64,000 bases of DNA from an uncultured Acidimicrobiales bacterium. GTDB lineage: Bacteria > Actinomycetota > Acidimicrobiia > Acidimicrobiales > SHLQ01. Position numbers and translations under genes: made by a program. Below, in pieces: positions 1 to 8,610 of this stretch (position 1 is the stretch's first letter; each line of letters starts with the position of its first letter). The notes beneath the pieces were generated by a model. That model saw nothing but the letters and a program-made list of their open reading frames with translations, was not told the DNA's origin and made no database searches. The stretch is from positions 62,001 to 126,000 of the forward strand of contig CALLQB010000008.1 in assembly GCA_938015295.1 (NCBI GenBank). Reading direction: 5' to 3'.

Positions 1-1
1 C

Positions 2-1432
2 CGCGTCGAGTGGACCGTTCCCGTCGCCGAGCCCCAGCTTTGGTGGCCTCACGCGCTCGGCGAACAGCCACTGCACGACGTAGAGGTAACGATTGTTCTG
101 GCCGACGGATCGTCGAGCGATAGCCGCAAGGTTCGCACAGGCCTTCGTTCGGTGTCGTTCGACAACTGGATCGCACGCGTCAACGGCGAGCGGCTATTTC
201 TCAAAGGCGCGAACATTGGTCCAACACGCGCCCTTCTCGCCGACGCGCCAACCGATGAAGTCGTCGGCGATCTCCGGGCAGCCCGCGAAGCTGGGCTCGA
301 CTTTCTCCGGGTGCACACCCATATCGCTCGACCAGAGCTGTACGAAGCGGCCGATGAGCTCGGCATCTTGTTGTGGCAGGACTTTCCAATGCACCAGGGG
401 TACGACCGCGGTGTTCGCGACCAGGCGGCTCGCCAGGCTCGCGAAATGGTCGACCTCCTCGGACATCACCCGTCGATCTTTACGTGGTGTGGCCACAACG
501 AACCCGACGGCCGCGACAACGACATGCCGTCGCCATCGTTGCTGAAGTCGAACCGGCCAGGCTGGAACCGAACCGTCCTCGATCGGACCATCAAACGAAC
601 GCTGACCAAGAACGACCCATCACGGCCGGTCGTCGCCCACTCCGGCGTGCCGCCGCACCTGCCCCTACTCGATGGCACCGATAGCCATCTGTGGTTCGGC
701 TGGCATGGACCGGGAAGAGCCAGCGATCTCGCCGAAACCGCCGCCAAGTTCCCGCGACTTGTGCGGTTCGTGTCGGAGTTCGGGGCGCAAGCAGTGCCGA
801 TCGATTCCTCATTCTGCGAACCCGAACGATGGCCAGCGCTTGATTGGCGCCGTCTTGCGACCGAGCACAACCTCGACAGCGAAGTGCTTCGCCGCCGCGT
901 GCCCCCTTCAATGTTCGAAACCTTCGAAGAATGGGCAGACGCCACCCGTCGATATCAGTCGTCGATCATCAAGGTACAGATCGAGACCCTGCGCCGCCTG
1001 AAGTACTCACCCACCGGAGGGTTCAGCGTGCACCACCTGGCCGACGGTCACCCGGCGATCACCACCTCGCTGCTCGGCCACGACCGCCGACCAAAGCCGG
1101 CTTACCAAACATTGGTCGATGCTTGCCGACCCGTCATCGTCACCGCCGACCCACTTCCGTTCGCTCCCGAACCCGGAACACTCGTCGCGCTCGACGTTCA
1201 TGTGGTCAGCGACCTGCGCCGCGATGCTGGTATCGCCGTCGTGCGAGCGACGCTCACCGATCCAACCGGCTCTGTCGAGTGGCGTTGGGAAGGCGACATC
1301 AAGGCCGACACCGTAACCCGGGTGGGCGAAGTTCTTTGGACCGTACCGCCTGGGCGGGGCGAGGTGACCCTCGACCTCGAGCTGACGAGTAGCGGCCTCA
1401 CCGCGACCAACCGGTATGCCGCCACTTTCTGA
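2..1432 (+). CDS. glycoside hydrolase family 2 protein, beta-mannosidase-like (5' end outside window)
   Basis: The reading frame is open from base 2, so the N-terminal part of the protein lies upstream of the window and only about 476 residues are visible. The first visible residues (WTVPVAEPQLWWPHALGEQP, then GLRSVSFDN) are typical of the beta-sandwich that precedes the barrel in GH2 enzymes. The TIM barrel follows (FLKGANIGP, FLRVHTHI, LLWQDFPMH). The probable acid/base Glu is in CGHNEPDG (codon 500-502) and the probable nucleophile in SEFGAQ (codon 776-778); both motifs resemble the beta-mannosidase branch. A further beta-sandwich forms the C-terminus. The family hydrolyses terminal beta-linked sugars; the exact sugar cannot be read from sequence. 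No signal peptide can be judged because the start is missing. Confidence 0.85.
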   Translation, partial: RVEWTVPVAEPQLWWPHALGEQPLHDVEVTIVLADGSSSDSRKVRTGLRSVSFDNWIARVNGERLFLKGANIGPTRALLADAPTDEVVGDLRAAREAGLDFLRVHTHIARPELYEAADELGILLWQDFPMHQGYDRGVRDQAARQAREMVDLLGHHPSIFTWCGHNEPDGRDNDMPSPSLLKSNRPGWNRTVLDRTIKRTLTKNDPSRPVVAHSGVPPHLPLLDGTDSHLWFGWHGPGRASDLAETAAKFPRLVRFVSEFGAQAVPIDSSFCEPERWPALDWRRLATEHNLDSEVLRRRVPPSMFETFEEWADATRRYQSSIIKVQIETLRRLKYSPTGGFSVHHLADGHPAITTSLLGHDRRPKPAYQTLVDACRPVIVTADPLPFAPEPGTLVALDVHVVSDLRRDAGIAVVRATLTDPTGSVEWRWEGDIKADTVTRVGEVLWTVPPGRGEVTLDLELTSSGLTATNRYAATF

Positions 1433-1619
1433 ACTACTACTGGCAGCACCGCGAACACTTGTTATGAACTTGTAATGTGCCGAGAACTAACGGGCGTCAC
1501 AGCCGTTTGGTTAGATTGAAGCAAATACCGCCGATACGGTGCGTAAAGCGGGCGTAAGTTCGCCTTTCTCCGATGGGCAATGCAACGAGTTCCCCTGAGC
1601 TACAAGAGGTCAAGATCAC

Positions 1620-2447
1620 ATGGCAAAGACGATGTCGAAGCCAGGCGGAAGCCGGCGGCCAGATCCGATTCGCAAGCCCGTCAAGGCCCTGCCGTTTCCT
1701 CTGAGTCTCGGACAAACCGCCGTGGGCAAGAAATGGCTGATGGCCCTGACCGGCGTTGGCTTGCTCGGCTTTGTTGTCGCCCACATGATCGGCAATCTCC
1801 ATGTGTATGAAGGACCGGCTCGACTAGCCGAATACGCCGAGACCTTGCGCACGCTTGGCGCTGGGCTCTTCCCTCGAGGCGTCATCCTCTGGATCATGCG
1901 CCTTGGCCTTATTGCCATGTTCGGCATTCACATCTGGGCGGCGGTAACGCTCAACCAGATGAACCTCAAAGCTTCTCCGGGTTCGTACCCCGGCGGCCGC
2001 GACTACATCGCCGCCAACTTCGCCAGCCGCACCATGCGCTGGACCGGACCAATCATCTTGCTCTACCTGCTCTTCCATCTCGCCGACCTCACGTGGGGTT
2101 GGTGGCTCGGCGACAAGTTCGTTCACGGCGACCCCTACCACAACCTCGATGCCTCGATGAACCGCATCCCGGTGCTGGCGATCTACATCGTCGCCAATAT
2201 TGCTCTGGCGATTCACATCTTCCATGGCGCGTGGAGCATGTTTCAAAGCCTTGGCATCAACAACCCCAAATACAACTCGCTGCGCCGTGGCATCGCCGTA
2301 AGCCTCGCCGGGTTGGTTTTGGTCGGCAACCTTTCTTTCCCCATCCTCAATGCAGCGGGCCTCACCGACGAAGACAACCGCAAGTGCGACCCATACGCCG
2401 AAAACGTTCTCGAATGCCTCGAAGAACAACTCGTCGAAGAGCACTAA
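1620..2447 (+). CDS. sdhC: succinate dehydrogenase cytochrome b subunit
   Basis: This 275-residue protein is the membrane anchor of succinate:quinone reductase (complex II). It has five hydrophobic segments with histidines suited to bind haem b (VVAHMIGNLHVYEG near residue 58, FGIHIWA near 103, LLFHLADL, AIHIFHGAW). A single long subunit of this kind matches the diheme b558-type cytochrome family of Gram-positive bacteria, and no separate sdhD gene follows. It is the first gene of sdhCAB, with 123 bp before sdhA. A TAGATT box at 1512-1517 is a possible -10, which would give a leader of roughly 95 nt. The start is the first ATG of the frame. Because succinate oxidation with menaquinone is uphill, the quinone used here is left open. 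Confidence 0.93.
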   Translation: MAKTMSKPGGSRRPDPIRKPVKALPFPLSLGQTAVGKKWLMALTGVGLLGFVVAHMIGNLHVYEGPARLAEYAETLRTLGAGLFPRGVILWIMRLGLIAMFGIHIWAAVTLNQMNLKASPGSYPGGRDYIAANFASRTMRWTGPIILLYLLFHLADLTWGWWLGDKFVHGDPYHNLDASMNRIPVLAIYIVANIALAIHIFHGAWSMFQSLGINNPKYNSLRRGIAVSLAGLVLVGNLSFPILNAAGLTDEDNRKCDPYAENVLECLEEQLVEEH

Positions 2448-2570
2448 CGATTTCTGCTTTTTCGGGCACCCTGTTGTAGGTACCCGCGCTACTACCAAAC
2501 GCCTTCCGGGGCTTTCCCAGTTGCCACTCTCGTCTCGGAACATCCCGAGAAAACCGAAAGACACATCGAC

Positions 2571-4502
2571 ATGACCGGTTACAGCGACGTCCTCGACAGC
2601 AAGGTCCCCGACGGCCCGATTGCCGACAAGTGGACCAACCACAAGTTCAACATGAAGCTGGTGAACCCCAGCAACAAACGCAAGTTTGAGGTCATCGTTG
2701 TTGGCACCGGCCTCGCTGGTGCCTCAGCGGCGGCGACGATGGGTGAACTCGGCTACAAGGTCAAGGCGTTCACGTTTCACGACTCTCCTCGGCGTGCGCA
2801 CAGCATTGCTGCCCAGGGCGGCATCAACGCGGCGAAGAACTACCAGAACGACGGCGACAGCGTGCACCGGTTGTTCTACGACACGGTGAAAGGCGGCGAC
2901 TACCGCTCGCGTGAGGCCAACGTCCACCGACTCGCCGAGGTATCGGTCAACATCATCGATCAGGCGGCAGCGCAGGGTGTGCCGTTCGCCCGCGAGTATG
3001 GCGGCCTGCTTGCCAACCGTTCCTTTGGTGGCGCACAGGTCAGTCGCACCTTCTATGCCCGTGGCCAAACTGGTCAGCAGCTTCTGCTAGGTGCCTACTC
3101 CGCGCTGATGCGTCAGGTCAACCTTGGCGGCGTCGACCTCTACAACCGTCAAGAGATGCTCGAACTCGTTGTGAAAGACGGCCAGGCATGCGGGATTGTT
3201 TGCCGCGACGTCATCACCGGAGAAATCTCGTCGCACTCCGCCCATGCGGTGGTGCTGGCGACCGGCGGTTACGGCAACGTCTACTACCTCTCGACCAACG
3301 CCATGATGTGCAACACCACCGCAACGTGGCGTGCACATCGCAAGGGGGCCATGTTCGCCAACCCTTGCTACACACAGATTCACCCAACCTGCATCCCATC
3401 GAGCGACCCGTTCCAGTCAAAGCTCACGCTGATGTCGGAGTCGCTTCGAAACGACGGACGTATCTGGGTGCCAGACAGCTTCGACGAATCGCGAGCAGCG
3501 AGCGACATCCCCGAGTCGGACCGCGACTACTACCTCGAGCGCAAGTACCCAGCCTTTGGCAACCTGGTGCCTCGCGACGTGGCCTCACGAAACGCCAAGA
3601 CAGTTGTTGATGCGGGCAAGGGCGTCGGCCCGCTCAAAAACGGTGTGTACCTCGACTTCGCCGAGGCCATCGCCCGAGATGGCGAAGATACCGTCCGCGC
3701 CAAATACGGCAACCTCTTCGACATGTACGAGCGCATCACCGGCGAGAACCCGTACAAACAACCAATGCGCATCTACCCGGCCACCCACTACACAATGGGC
3801 GGCCTCTGGGTCGATTACCACCTGATGACGACGGTGCCCGGCTGCTACGCCATTGGCGAAGCGAACTTCTCCGATCACGGCGCAAACCGACTCGGCGCTT
3901 CGGCCCTTATGCAAGGCCTCGCCGATGGCTACTTTGTTTTGCCGTACACAATCGGCGACTACCTCTCGACCAGCCTTGGCCACGACCCGGTCGGCAACGA
4001 CGACCCCGTGTTCAAAGACGCCATCGCCGATGTCACCGACCGCACGAACCGCTGGTTGTCGATCAACGGCACCAAGTCGGTCGACCACTACCACCGTGAA
4101 CTCGGCAAGCTGGTGTGGGACTACATCGGCATGGAACGCAACAAAAACGGTCTCGAGAAGGCCATTAGCGAGATCACCTCGCTCGAAGAAGAGTTCCACA
4201 AAAACGTGCGCGTTCTCGGCAGTGCCGACACCCTGAACCAGTCGCTCGAAAAGGCTGGCCGAGTGTCGGACTTCTTTGAACTCGCCAAACTGAAGGCTCG
4301 CGACGCTCTTGTCCGTGAGGAATCAGCCGGTGGCCACTTCCGCGAAGAACATCAGACCGAAGAGGGCGAAGCAAAACGAGACGACGAGAACTTTGCCCAT
4401 GTCACCGCGTGGGATTGGAACGACGAAGCCACGCCACAGACGGAACATCGCGAACAACTCACTTTCGAAAACGTCGCACTCACCCAGCGCAGCTACAAGT
4501 AG
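2571..4502 (+). CDS. sdhA: succinate dehydrogenase/fumarate reductase flavoprotein subunit
   Basis: This 643-residue flavoprotein carries the FAD and dicarboxylate site of complex II and oxidises succinate to fumarate at the inner face of the membrane. The dinucleotide-binding motif [12 protein letters not shown] lies near residue 43. The His for covalent FAD attachment is in [11 protein letters not shown] near residue 79, and the capping and active-site region is seen in [16 protein letters not shown] and [15 protein letters not shown]. Length and the [13 protein letters not shown] pattern match the SdhA form paired with a one-subunit cytochrome b. It sits between sdhC and sdhB in the same direction, and sdhB follows after 15 bp. 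Given the surrounding mdh, icd and sucCD genes, succinate oxidation in the TCA cycle is the likely role. Confidence 0.95.
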   Translation: MTGYSDVLDSKVPDGPIADKWTNHKFNMKLVNPSNKRKFEVIVVGTGLAGASAAATMGELGYKVKAFTFHDSPRRAHSIAAQGGINAAKNYQNDGDSVHRLFYDTVKGGDYRSREANVHRLAEVSVNIIDQAAAQGVPFAREYGGLLANRSFGGAQVSRTFYARGQTGQQLLLGAYSALMRQVNLGGVDLYNRQEMLELVVKDGQACGIVCRDVITGEISSHSAHAVVLATGGYGNVYYLSTNAMMCNTTATWRAHRKGAMFANPCYTQIHPTCIPSSDPFQSKLTLMSESLRNDGRIWVPDSFDESRAASDIPESDRDYYLERKYPAFGNLVPRDVASRNAKTVVDAGKGVGPLKNGVYLDFAEAIARDGEDTVRAKYGNLFDMYERITGENPYKQPMRIYPATHYTMGGLWVDYHLMTTVPGCYAIGEANFSDHGANRLGASALMQGLADGYFVLPYTIGDYLSTSLGHDPVGNDDPVFKDAIADVTDRTNRWLSINGTKSVDHYHRELGKLVWDYIGMERNKNGLEKAISEITSLEEEFHKNVRVLGSADTLNQSLEKAGRVSDFFELAKLKARDALVREESAGGHFREEHQTEEGEAKRDDENFAHVTAWDWNDEATPQTEHREQLTFENVALTQRSYK

Positions 4503-4517
4503 GGATATACCGACGAC

Positions 4518-5288
<771 letters not shown>

Positions 5289-5295
5289 CGCATAC

Positions 5296-5325
5296 CCGCG
5301 ACCGGCGCCCTCAGCAGGGTCGCGG
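5296..5325 (+). other. GC-rich inverted repeat just after sdhB
   Basis: An 8-bp perfect inverted repeat (CCGCGACC at 5296-5303, GGTCGCGG at 5318-5325) with a 14-nt loop begins 7 bp after the sdhB stop. It lacks a T-tract and may protect the 3' end of the sdh mRNA or pause transcription before the stronger hairpin at 5362. Confidence 0.4.
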
Positions 5326-5332
5326 CAAACAG

Positions 5333-5362
5333 CACGAACACACCGAACACGAACACACCGAA
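5333..5362. repeat. tandem 15-bp direct repeat, two perfect copies
   Basis: The unit CACGAACACACCGAA occurs at 5333-5347 and again at 5348-5362, immediately before the terminator hairpin. It lies in non-coding DNA between sdhB and the convergent hydrolase gene. Its role is unknown; it could be a slipped-strand duplication. Confidence 0.85.
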
Positions 5363-5388
5363 GAGGCCCGGCCATTGGCCGGGCCTCT
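5362..5388. terminator. transcription terminator hairpin between sdhB and the alpha/beta hydrolase
   Basis: AGAGGCCCGGCC (5362-5373) and GGCCGGGCCTCT (5377-5388) form a perfect 12-bp stem around an ATT loop. It sits between two convergent genes (sdhB on the plus strand, hydrolase on the minus strand), so it can end transcription from both sides. There is no long U-tract. Confidence 0.75.
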
Positions 5389-5567
5389 CTCGGAACGAGT
5401 CGCCTCTGCTGAACCTCAGATGCCCTCGTAAATTGTGCAAGATCGTGGCCGGTATGACCCCCATGACCCGATCTGTGACTTCAGTCACTTGCCGTGACTA
5501 CGGTCACTATAGGCAGACAGGGGGGCACCAGGTCAAGGGCCAATCATCACAACCTGTGCAAAGGTGA

Positions 5568-6395
5568 CTAGTGGCCGGCCAGAAACGAAACCCAGGTCGC
5601 TCCGTACTCGTCAACCAAACCCGATGGCATTTCGTGCCCTAGGCCCTCGACCACCACCAACTCAGATGCCCGAAGACCGGCATGCAAGGCCTCGCCGTGT
5701 CCCAGCGGGAACACCGGATCGCTATCGCCATGAACAACCATCACTGGCTGCGTGATGTCCCCCAGCCGGCCGCGGATCGACTCGGTTGCTACCACAGCCT
5801 CACCGTGGCCACTGCTCGGTCGCCAACAGGTATCGACCTCGTCGATTGCCAACGACATCTCCACAACATCATCGAACACATATCGGCTGCCAGCGAACAA
5901 CTCAGCACGCTCGACCAACCAGATGATGCGCTCGCTACGAGCCTCGGGAATCGGCGCCCAAGACCTTGCAACCATTGCGTCGACGAGCTCAGCAGCAGGG
6001 TCCGGAAGCGCCTCATCGGTCCGGCCAGGGCTCGCACCAACCAGAACCATGGCCGACACCACGCTCGGATACTCGAGGGCGACGTGCAGCGCAATAGTGC
6101 CCCCCATGCCGAACCCAAGCAGCGCCGCCTGTGTCAACCCGCACGACTGCATAACCTGCACGACATCGGCCGCCATGGCGCCCAAATCGTAACTTTGCGG
6201 CACCTCTGCGCTTAAACCGCAGTCGCGGTGGTCGAACGTGACCACCCGAAAACCTGCCGAAACGAATACCTCGATCAAGTTCTGGCTCCACCGGATCATG
6301 GGAGCATCCGCGTCGCCTATCAAAATAACGGCGTCGCCGCCGATGGGACCATAGGAAGCAACATGTAACTCGATACCGTCCCCCTGTATCCGCAT
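5568..6395 (-). CDS. alpha/beta-fold hydrolase
   Basis: This 275-residue enzyme has an alpha/beta-hydrolase fold. The oxyanion region is read in VILIGDADAP and FDHRDCGLSAEVP. The nucleophile elbow position reads LLGFGMGGTIA, that is G-F-G-M-G, so the usual Ser is replaced by Gly. The acid Asp is in VVHGDSDPVFP and the His in VEGLGHEMPSG. The GFGMGG elbow makes classical Ser-hydrolase activity doubtful; a non-hydrolytic or dehalogenase-like relative is possible. The start chosen is ATG at 6395, because a TACCGT -10 lies 6 nt upstream and a longer frame would run into the divergent DUF368 gene. No substrate can be assigned. Confidence 0.8.
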   Translation of the reverse strand: MRIQGDGIELHVASYGPIGGDAVILIGDADAPMIRWSQNLIEVFVSAGFRVVTFDHRDCGLSAEVPQSYDLGAMAADVVQVMQSCGLTQAALLGFGMGGTIALHVALEYPSVVSAMVLVGASPGRTDEALPDPAAELVDAMVARSWAPIPEARSERIIWLVERAELFAGSRYVFDDVVEMSLAIDEVDTCWRPSSGHGEAVVATESIRGRLGDITQPVMVVHGDSDPVFPLGHGEALHAGLRASELVVVEGLGHEMPSGLVDEYGATWVSFLAGH

Positions 6396-6401
6396 GAGTC
6401 G

Positions 6402-6407
6402 ACGGTA
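6402..6407 (-). promoter_or_regulatory. -10 box of leaderless alpha/beta hydrolase promoter
   Basis: Read on the minus strand this is TACCGT, ending 6 nt before the ATG at 6395. That is the spacing expected when transcription starts at the start codon. It overlaps the plus-strand box at 6406-6411. Confidence 0.6.
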
Positions 6408-6411
6408 GCCT
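6406..6411 (+). promoter_or_regulatory. -10 box for DUF368 transcript, overlapping the divergent -10
   Basis: TAGCCT on the plus strand shares bases 6406-6407 (TA) with the minus-strand TACCGT box. A GTG lies 7 nt downstream at 6419 and starts a short leaderless ORF that ends at the DUF368 start codon. Confidence 0.5.
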
Positions 6412-6418
6412 CCAGCAC

Positions 6419-6445
6419 GTGACGAACGGTTCTCCAACATCATGA
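6419..6445 (+). CDS. candidate leaderless upstream ORF (8 codons) coupled to the DUF368 gene
   Basis: A GTG at 6419, 7 nt after the TAGCCT box, opens an 8-codon frame (MTNGSPTS). Its TGA at 6443-6445 overlaps the DUF368 ATG at 6442-6444 as ATGA. The main gene has no visible Shine-Dalgarno sequence, so ribosomes finishing this frame could restart on the DUF368 ATG. Leaderless short ORFs are known in mycobacteria; the function here is inferred from spacing alone. Confidence 0.4.
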   Translation: MTNGSPTS

Positions 6446-7377
6446 TTCGCCAGCTCATCCCCCAATTCATTCGCGGGTTCGCCATGGGCGCAGCCGACAT
6501 CGTTCCCGGCGTCTCCGGTGGCACCGTTGCGTTGATCTTCGGTATCTACACCGAACTCCTCAGATCGGTAAAGAGCGGGGCACACGCGCTCGGCAGCCTA
6601 CTTAAGGGCGACCTCAACGGCTTCAAGGAACACTTCAGCGAGATCAACTGGCTGTTTCTCGTCCCGCTGGGCCTCGGCGTGCTCACCGCCCTCGCAGCCT
6701 TGTCCAGCCTCATCGAGGGAGCCCTCGCCGACTACCCCGAGGAGATGGCCGGCCTGTTCATGGGTCTTGTACTTGCCTCAATCGTCATCGCGTGGGGCCT
6801 GCTCAAAGCTCCCAACTCTCAACACATCGCTATCGTCGCAGTCGTCGGCGTCATCGTCTTTCTGCTCTTGGGCTTCCAGAACGGTCCGCTGTCGGAACCG
6901 AGCCTCCCCGTGTACTTCGGCGCTGGCGCGATTGCGATCTGCGCAATGATTCTTCCCGGTATTAGCGGGTCGTTTCTTTTGCTCATGATGGGAATGTACG
7001 CGGCAGTGCTCGGCGCAGCACATGATCGAGCAATCGTCGAGCTTGCCGTGTTTGCCGCAGGCGCTGCGGTTGGTCTCGGCCTGTTCTCCTCGTTCCTTCA
7101 TCGCATCCTCGATAAGCACCACGACCTTCTGATGGCCGTACTCGTCGGACTGATGGCTGGGTCTATGCGGGTCCTCTGGCCATGGCCAAATGGCGTCGGC
7201 ATCATTAGCGAGGAAGAAACCGAAGCCGTCAGTGGCACTGCACTCGATCTTCCAGCCGGCGATGAGTTTCTGATGCCGGTCGTGCTCGCCGTGCTGGCGT
7301 TCGTCTTCGTGGTCGTTGTGTCGAAACTTGGACCACAGACGGTCGAAGAAACCAAGCTCCCCGAGCACGCTGCATAA
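6442..7377 (+). CDS. DUF368 polyprenyl-phosphate transporter family membrane protein
   Basis: This 311-residue membrane protein has eight or more hydrophobic segments. It carries the two family signatures: MGAADIVPGVSGGTVALI near residue 15 and the related CAMILPGISGSFLLLMMG near residue 167, an internal duplication typical of DUF368. Members of this family have been linked to recycling of undecaprenyl phosphate across the cell membrane, which supplies the lipid carrier for cell-wall synthesis. It is transcribed away from the alpha/beta hydrolase and converges on the unknown gene at 7383 with only 5 bp between stops. Translation may be coupled to the 8-codon upstream ORF. Confidence is high for the family and moderate for the transport role. 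Confidence 0.88.
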   Translation: MIRQLIPQFIRGFAMGAADIVPGVSGGTVALIFGIYTELLRSVKSGAHALGSLLKGDLNGFKEHFSEINWLFLVPLGLGVLTALAALSSLIEGALADYPEEMAGLFMGLVLASIVIAWGLLKAPNSQHIAIVAVVGVIVFLLLGFQNGPLSEPSLPVYFGAGAIAICAMILPGISGSFLLLMMGMYAAVLGAAHDRAIVELAVFAAGAAVGLGLFSSFLHRILDKHHDLLMAVLVGLMAGSMRVLWPWPNGVGIISEEETEAVSGTALDLPAGDEFLMPVVLAVLAFVFVVVVSKLGPQTVEETKLPEHAA

Positions 7378-7382
7378 GGGCG

Positions 7383-8195
7383 TCAGCGAAGATCGAGCCA
7401 GCCGGTGCCGGTTCGCCCCTGAGCATCGATTCGGCACAACATCCGCCAACGCTGCGACGTTTGCCCGTCGACGCCGACCACTGGCACCGGTGCCACCGAC
7501 ATCACCACCACGTCGAATCGCTCCTCACCTGCGCTGAGCTGTAGGTGCTCGGCAGAAAGACGTTTCTCGAGCCCGCATGAGCGACCGACGAGTGGTTCAT
7601 CGTCATCCCACCAACCACTCAGCCACATGCCGCTTTCGAACCGGCGCTCGTCGGGTCCAGTCCATCGGCGTCTAGTCCCTCGGCCTTCGAAATCAAACTC
7701 TTCATGCCCAACAAGAATCTCGCCGTGGGCTGAGCAACCGAGCTCAAAGCCACCACCGGGCAGCGCCCACGCAGGGGTCCTCGTCTCCCATTCGAGATCA
7801 AAACCCAGCGGCGTGAGATCGCCCCGGAGCCCAGTGAAAACTTCGGCAGGATCATCAAGCCCTACCCCAAAGGCCTCGAGTCCAACGGTGAAATGCACCA
7901 GCGGCACTTGGGCGATCAAGTCGGTCCAGATGCCAGTCGAACGAACCTCAAGATTCGGCCACGCTGGCAGCGGCATCTCGTCATCAACCACAAGCACGAG
8001 CGGCCGGTCAGCACCGACCACCGAAGCCCAGAACCAGCCACGCCCGACAGCCGGGTACAGACCCATGACCACAAAGCCACCAAACGAACCGTCGGACGCG
8101 AAGTAATCGAGTTCGAAGACGTCGACCCACCCCCGCGGTGCGGTAACCGGCACCGCCTGTCGTCGATCGGAGGCTGCGGAAGGATCGAACGACAC
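7383..8195 (-). CDS. conserved-looking protein of unknown function, 270 aa
   Basis: I do not recognise this family. The 270-residue protein is rich in Trp, Gly and acidic residues (FVVMGLYPAVGRGWFWAS, SGMWLSGWWDDDEPLVG) and has no membrane segment or signal peptide, so it looks like a soluble beta-rich cytosolic protein. The start is GTG at 8195, because TATGCT lies 6 nt upstream on the minus strand. It is divergent from the SCP2-like gene with only 22 bp between the two start codons, and the -10 boxes of the two genes overlap. This suggests shared expression with the SCP2-like protein and, through it, with the Fpg gene. Confidence 0.75.
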   Translation of the reverse strand: MSFDPSAASDRRQAVPVTAPRGWVDVFELDYFASDGSFGGFVVMGLYPAVGRGWFWASVVGADRPLVLVVDDEMPLPAWPNLEVRSTGIWTDLIAQVPLVHFTVGLEAFGVGLDDPAEVFTGLRGDLTPLGFDLEWETRTPAWALPGGGFELGCSAHGEILVGHEEFDFEGRGTRRRWTGPDERRFESGMWLSGWWDDDEPLVGRSCGLEKRLSAEHLQLSAGEERFDVVVMSVAPVPVVGVDGQTSQRWRMLCRIDAQGRTGTGWLDLR

Positions 8196-8201
8196 CGATG
8201 C

Positions 8202-8211
8202 AGCATAAGCT
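8202..8211. promoter_or_regulatory. overlapping divergent -10 boxes of two leaderless genes
   Basis: The ten bases AGCATAAGCT hold TATGCT on the minus strand (8207-8202) and TAAGCT on the plus strand (8206-8211), sharing the TA at 8206-8207. Each box lies exactly 6 nt from a GTG start codon (8195 minus, 8218 plus). Confidence 0.6.
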
Positions 8212-8217
8212 GTGGTC

Positions 8218-8607
8218 GTGCGTTATCTCACCGACGAATGGCTCACCGCTGCTGCAACGGCCTACGAGGCTGCCGGATCGCCGCTGCCACGCGCCACCGA
8301 AATCGTGGTCCAACAGATCGTCACCGACACACCCGACGGCGAGGTCGCCTACACGATCGAACTATCAGGCCAATCGGTACGCCTCCACACCGGCAGGGTC
8401 GACAACCCCACCGTGAGCTTCACACAAAGTTGGCACACCGCCTGTGCCATCGCTCGAGGCGAACAGAGCGCCCAGGCAGCCTTTATGGACGGCTTGGTCA
8501 GAATCGGTGGAGCAACCCAAGTGTTAGTCGACAATCACGACCTTCTGGCCGACGTCGACGACCTGCTTGGCGAACTCCGCCAGGAAACGTCGTTCGAGGA
8601 CAGCTGA
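8218..8607 (+). CDS. SCP2 sterol-carrier-like domain protein
   Basis: This 129-residue protein resembles the small single-domain SCP2-like lipid-binding proteins of actinobacteria. The typical elements are a charged strand (VAYTIELSGQSVRLHTGRVDNPTVSFTQSW is this region, residues about 40-70), an ARGEQSAQAAFMDGLVRIGG stretch corresponding to the family's 'dG.l.i.Gd' end, and a short C-terminal helix. Such proteins bind lipids or acyl groups in the cytosol; the ligand here is unknown. GTG at 8218 is preferred over GTG at 8212 because only the former sits 6 nt after the TAAGCT box. The Fpg gene follows 3 bp after the stop, so the two are probably co-transcribed. Confidence 0.65.
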   Translation: MRYLTDEWLTAAATAYEAAGSPLPRATEIVVQQIVTDTPDGEVAYTIELSGQSVRLHTGRVDNPTVSFTQSWHTACAIARGEQSAQAAFMDGLVRIGGATQVLVDNHDLLADVDDLLGELRQETSFEDS

Positions 8608-8610
8608 GCA

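Noticed and set aside
2448-2570. Possible small gene or riboswitch between sdhC and sdhA
   Set aside because: No conserved frame, no stable hairpin series and no known riboswitch core could be recognised in the 123 bp.
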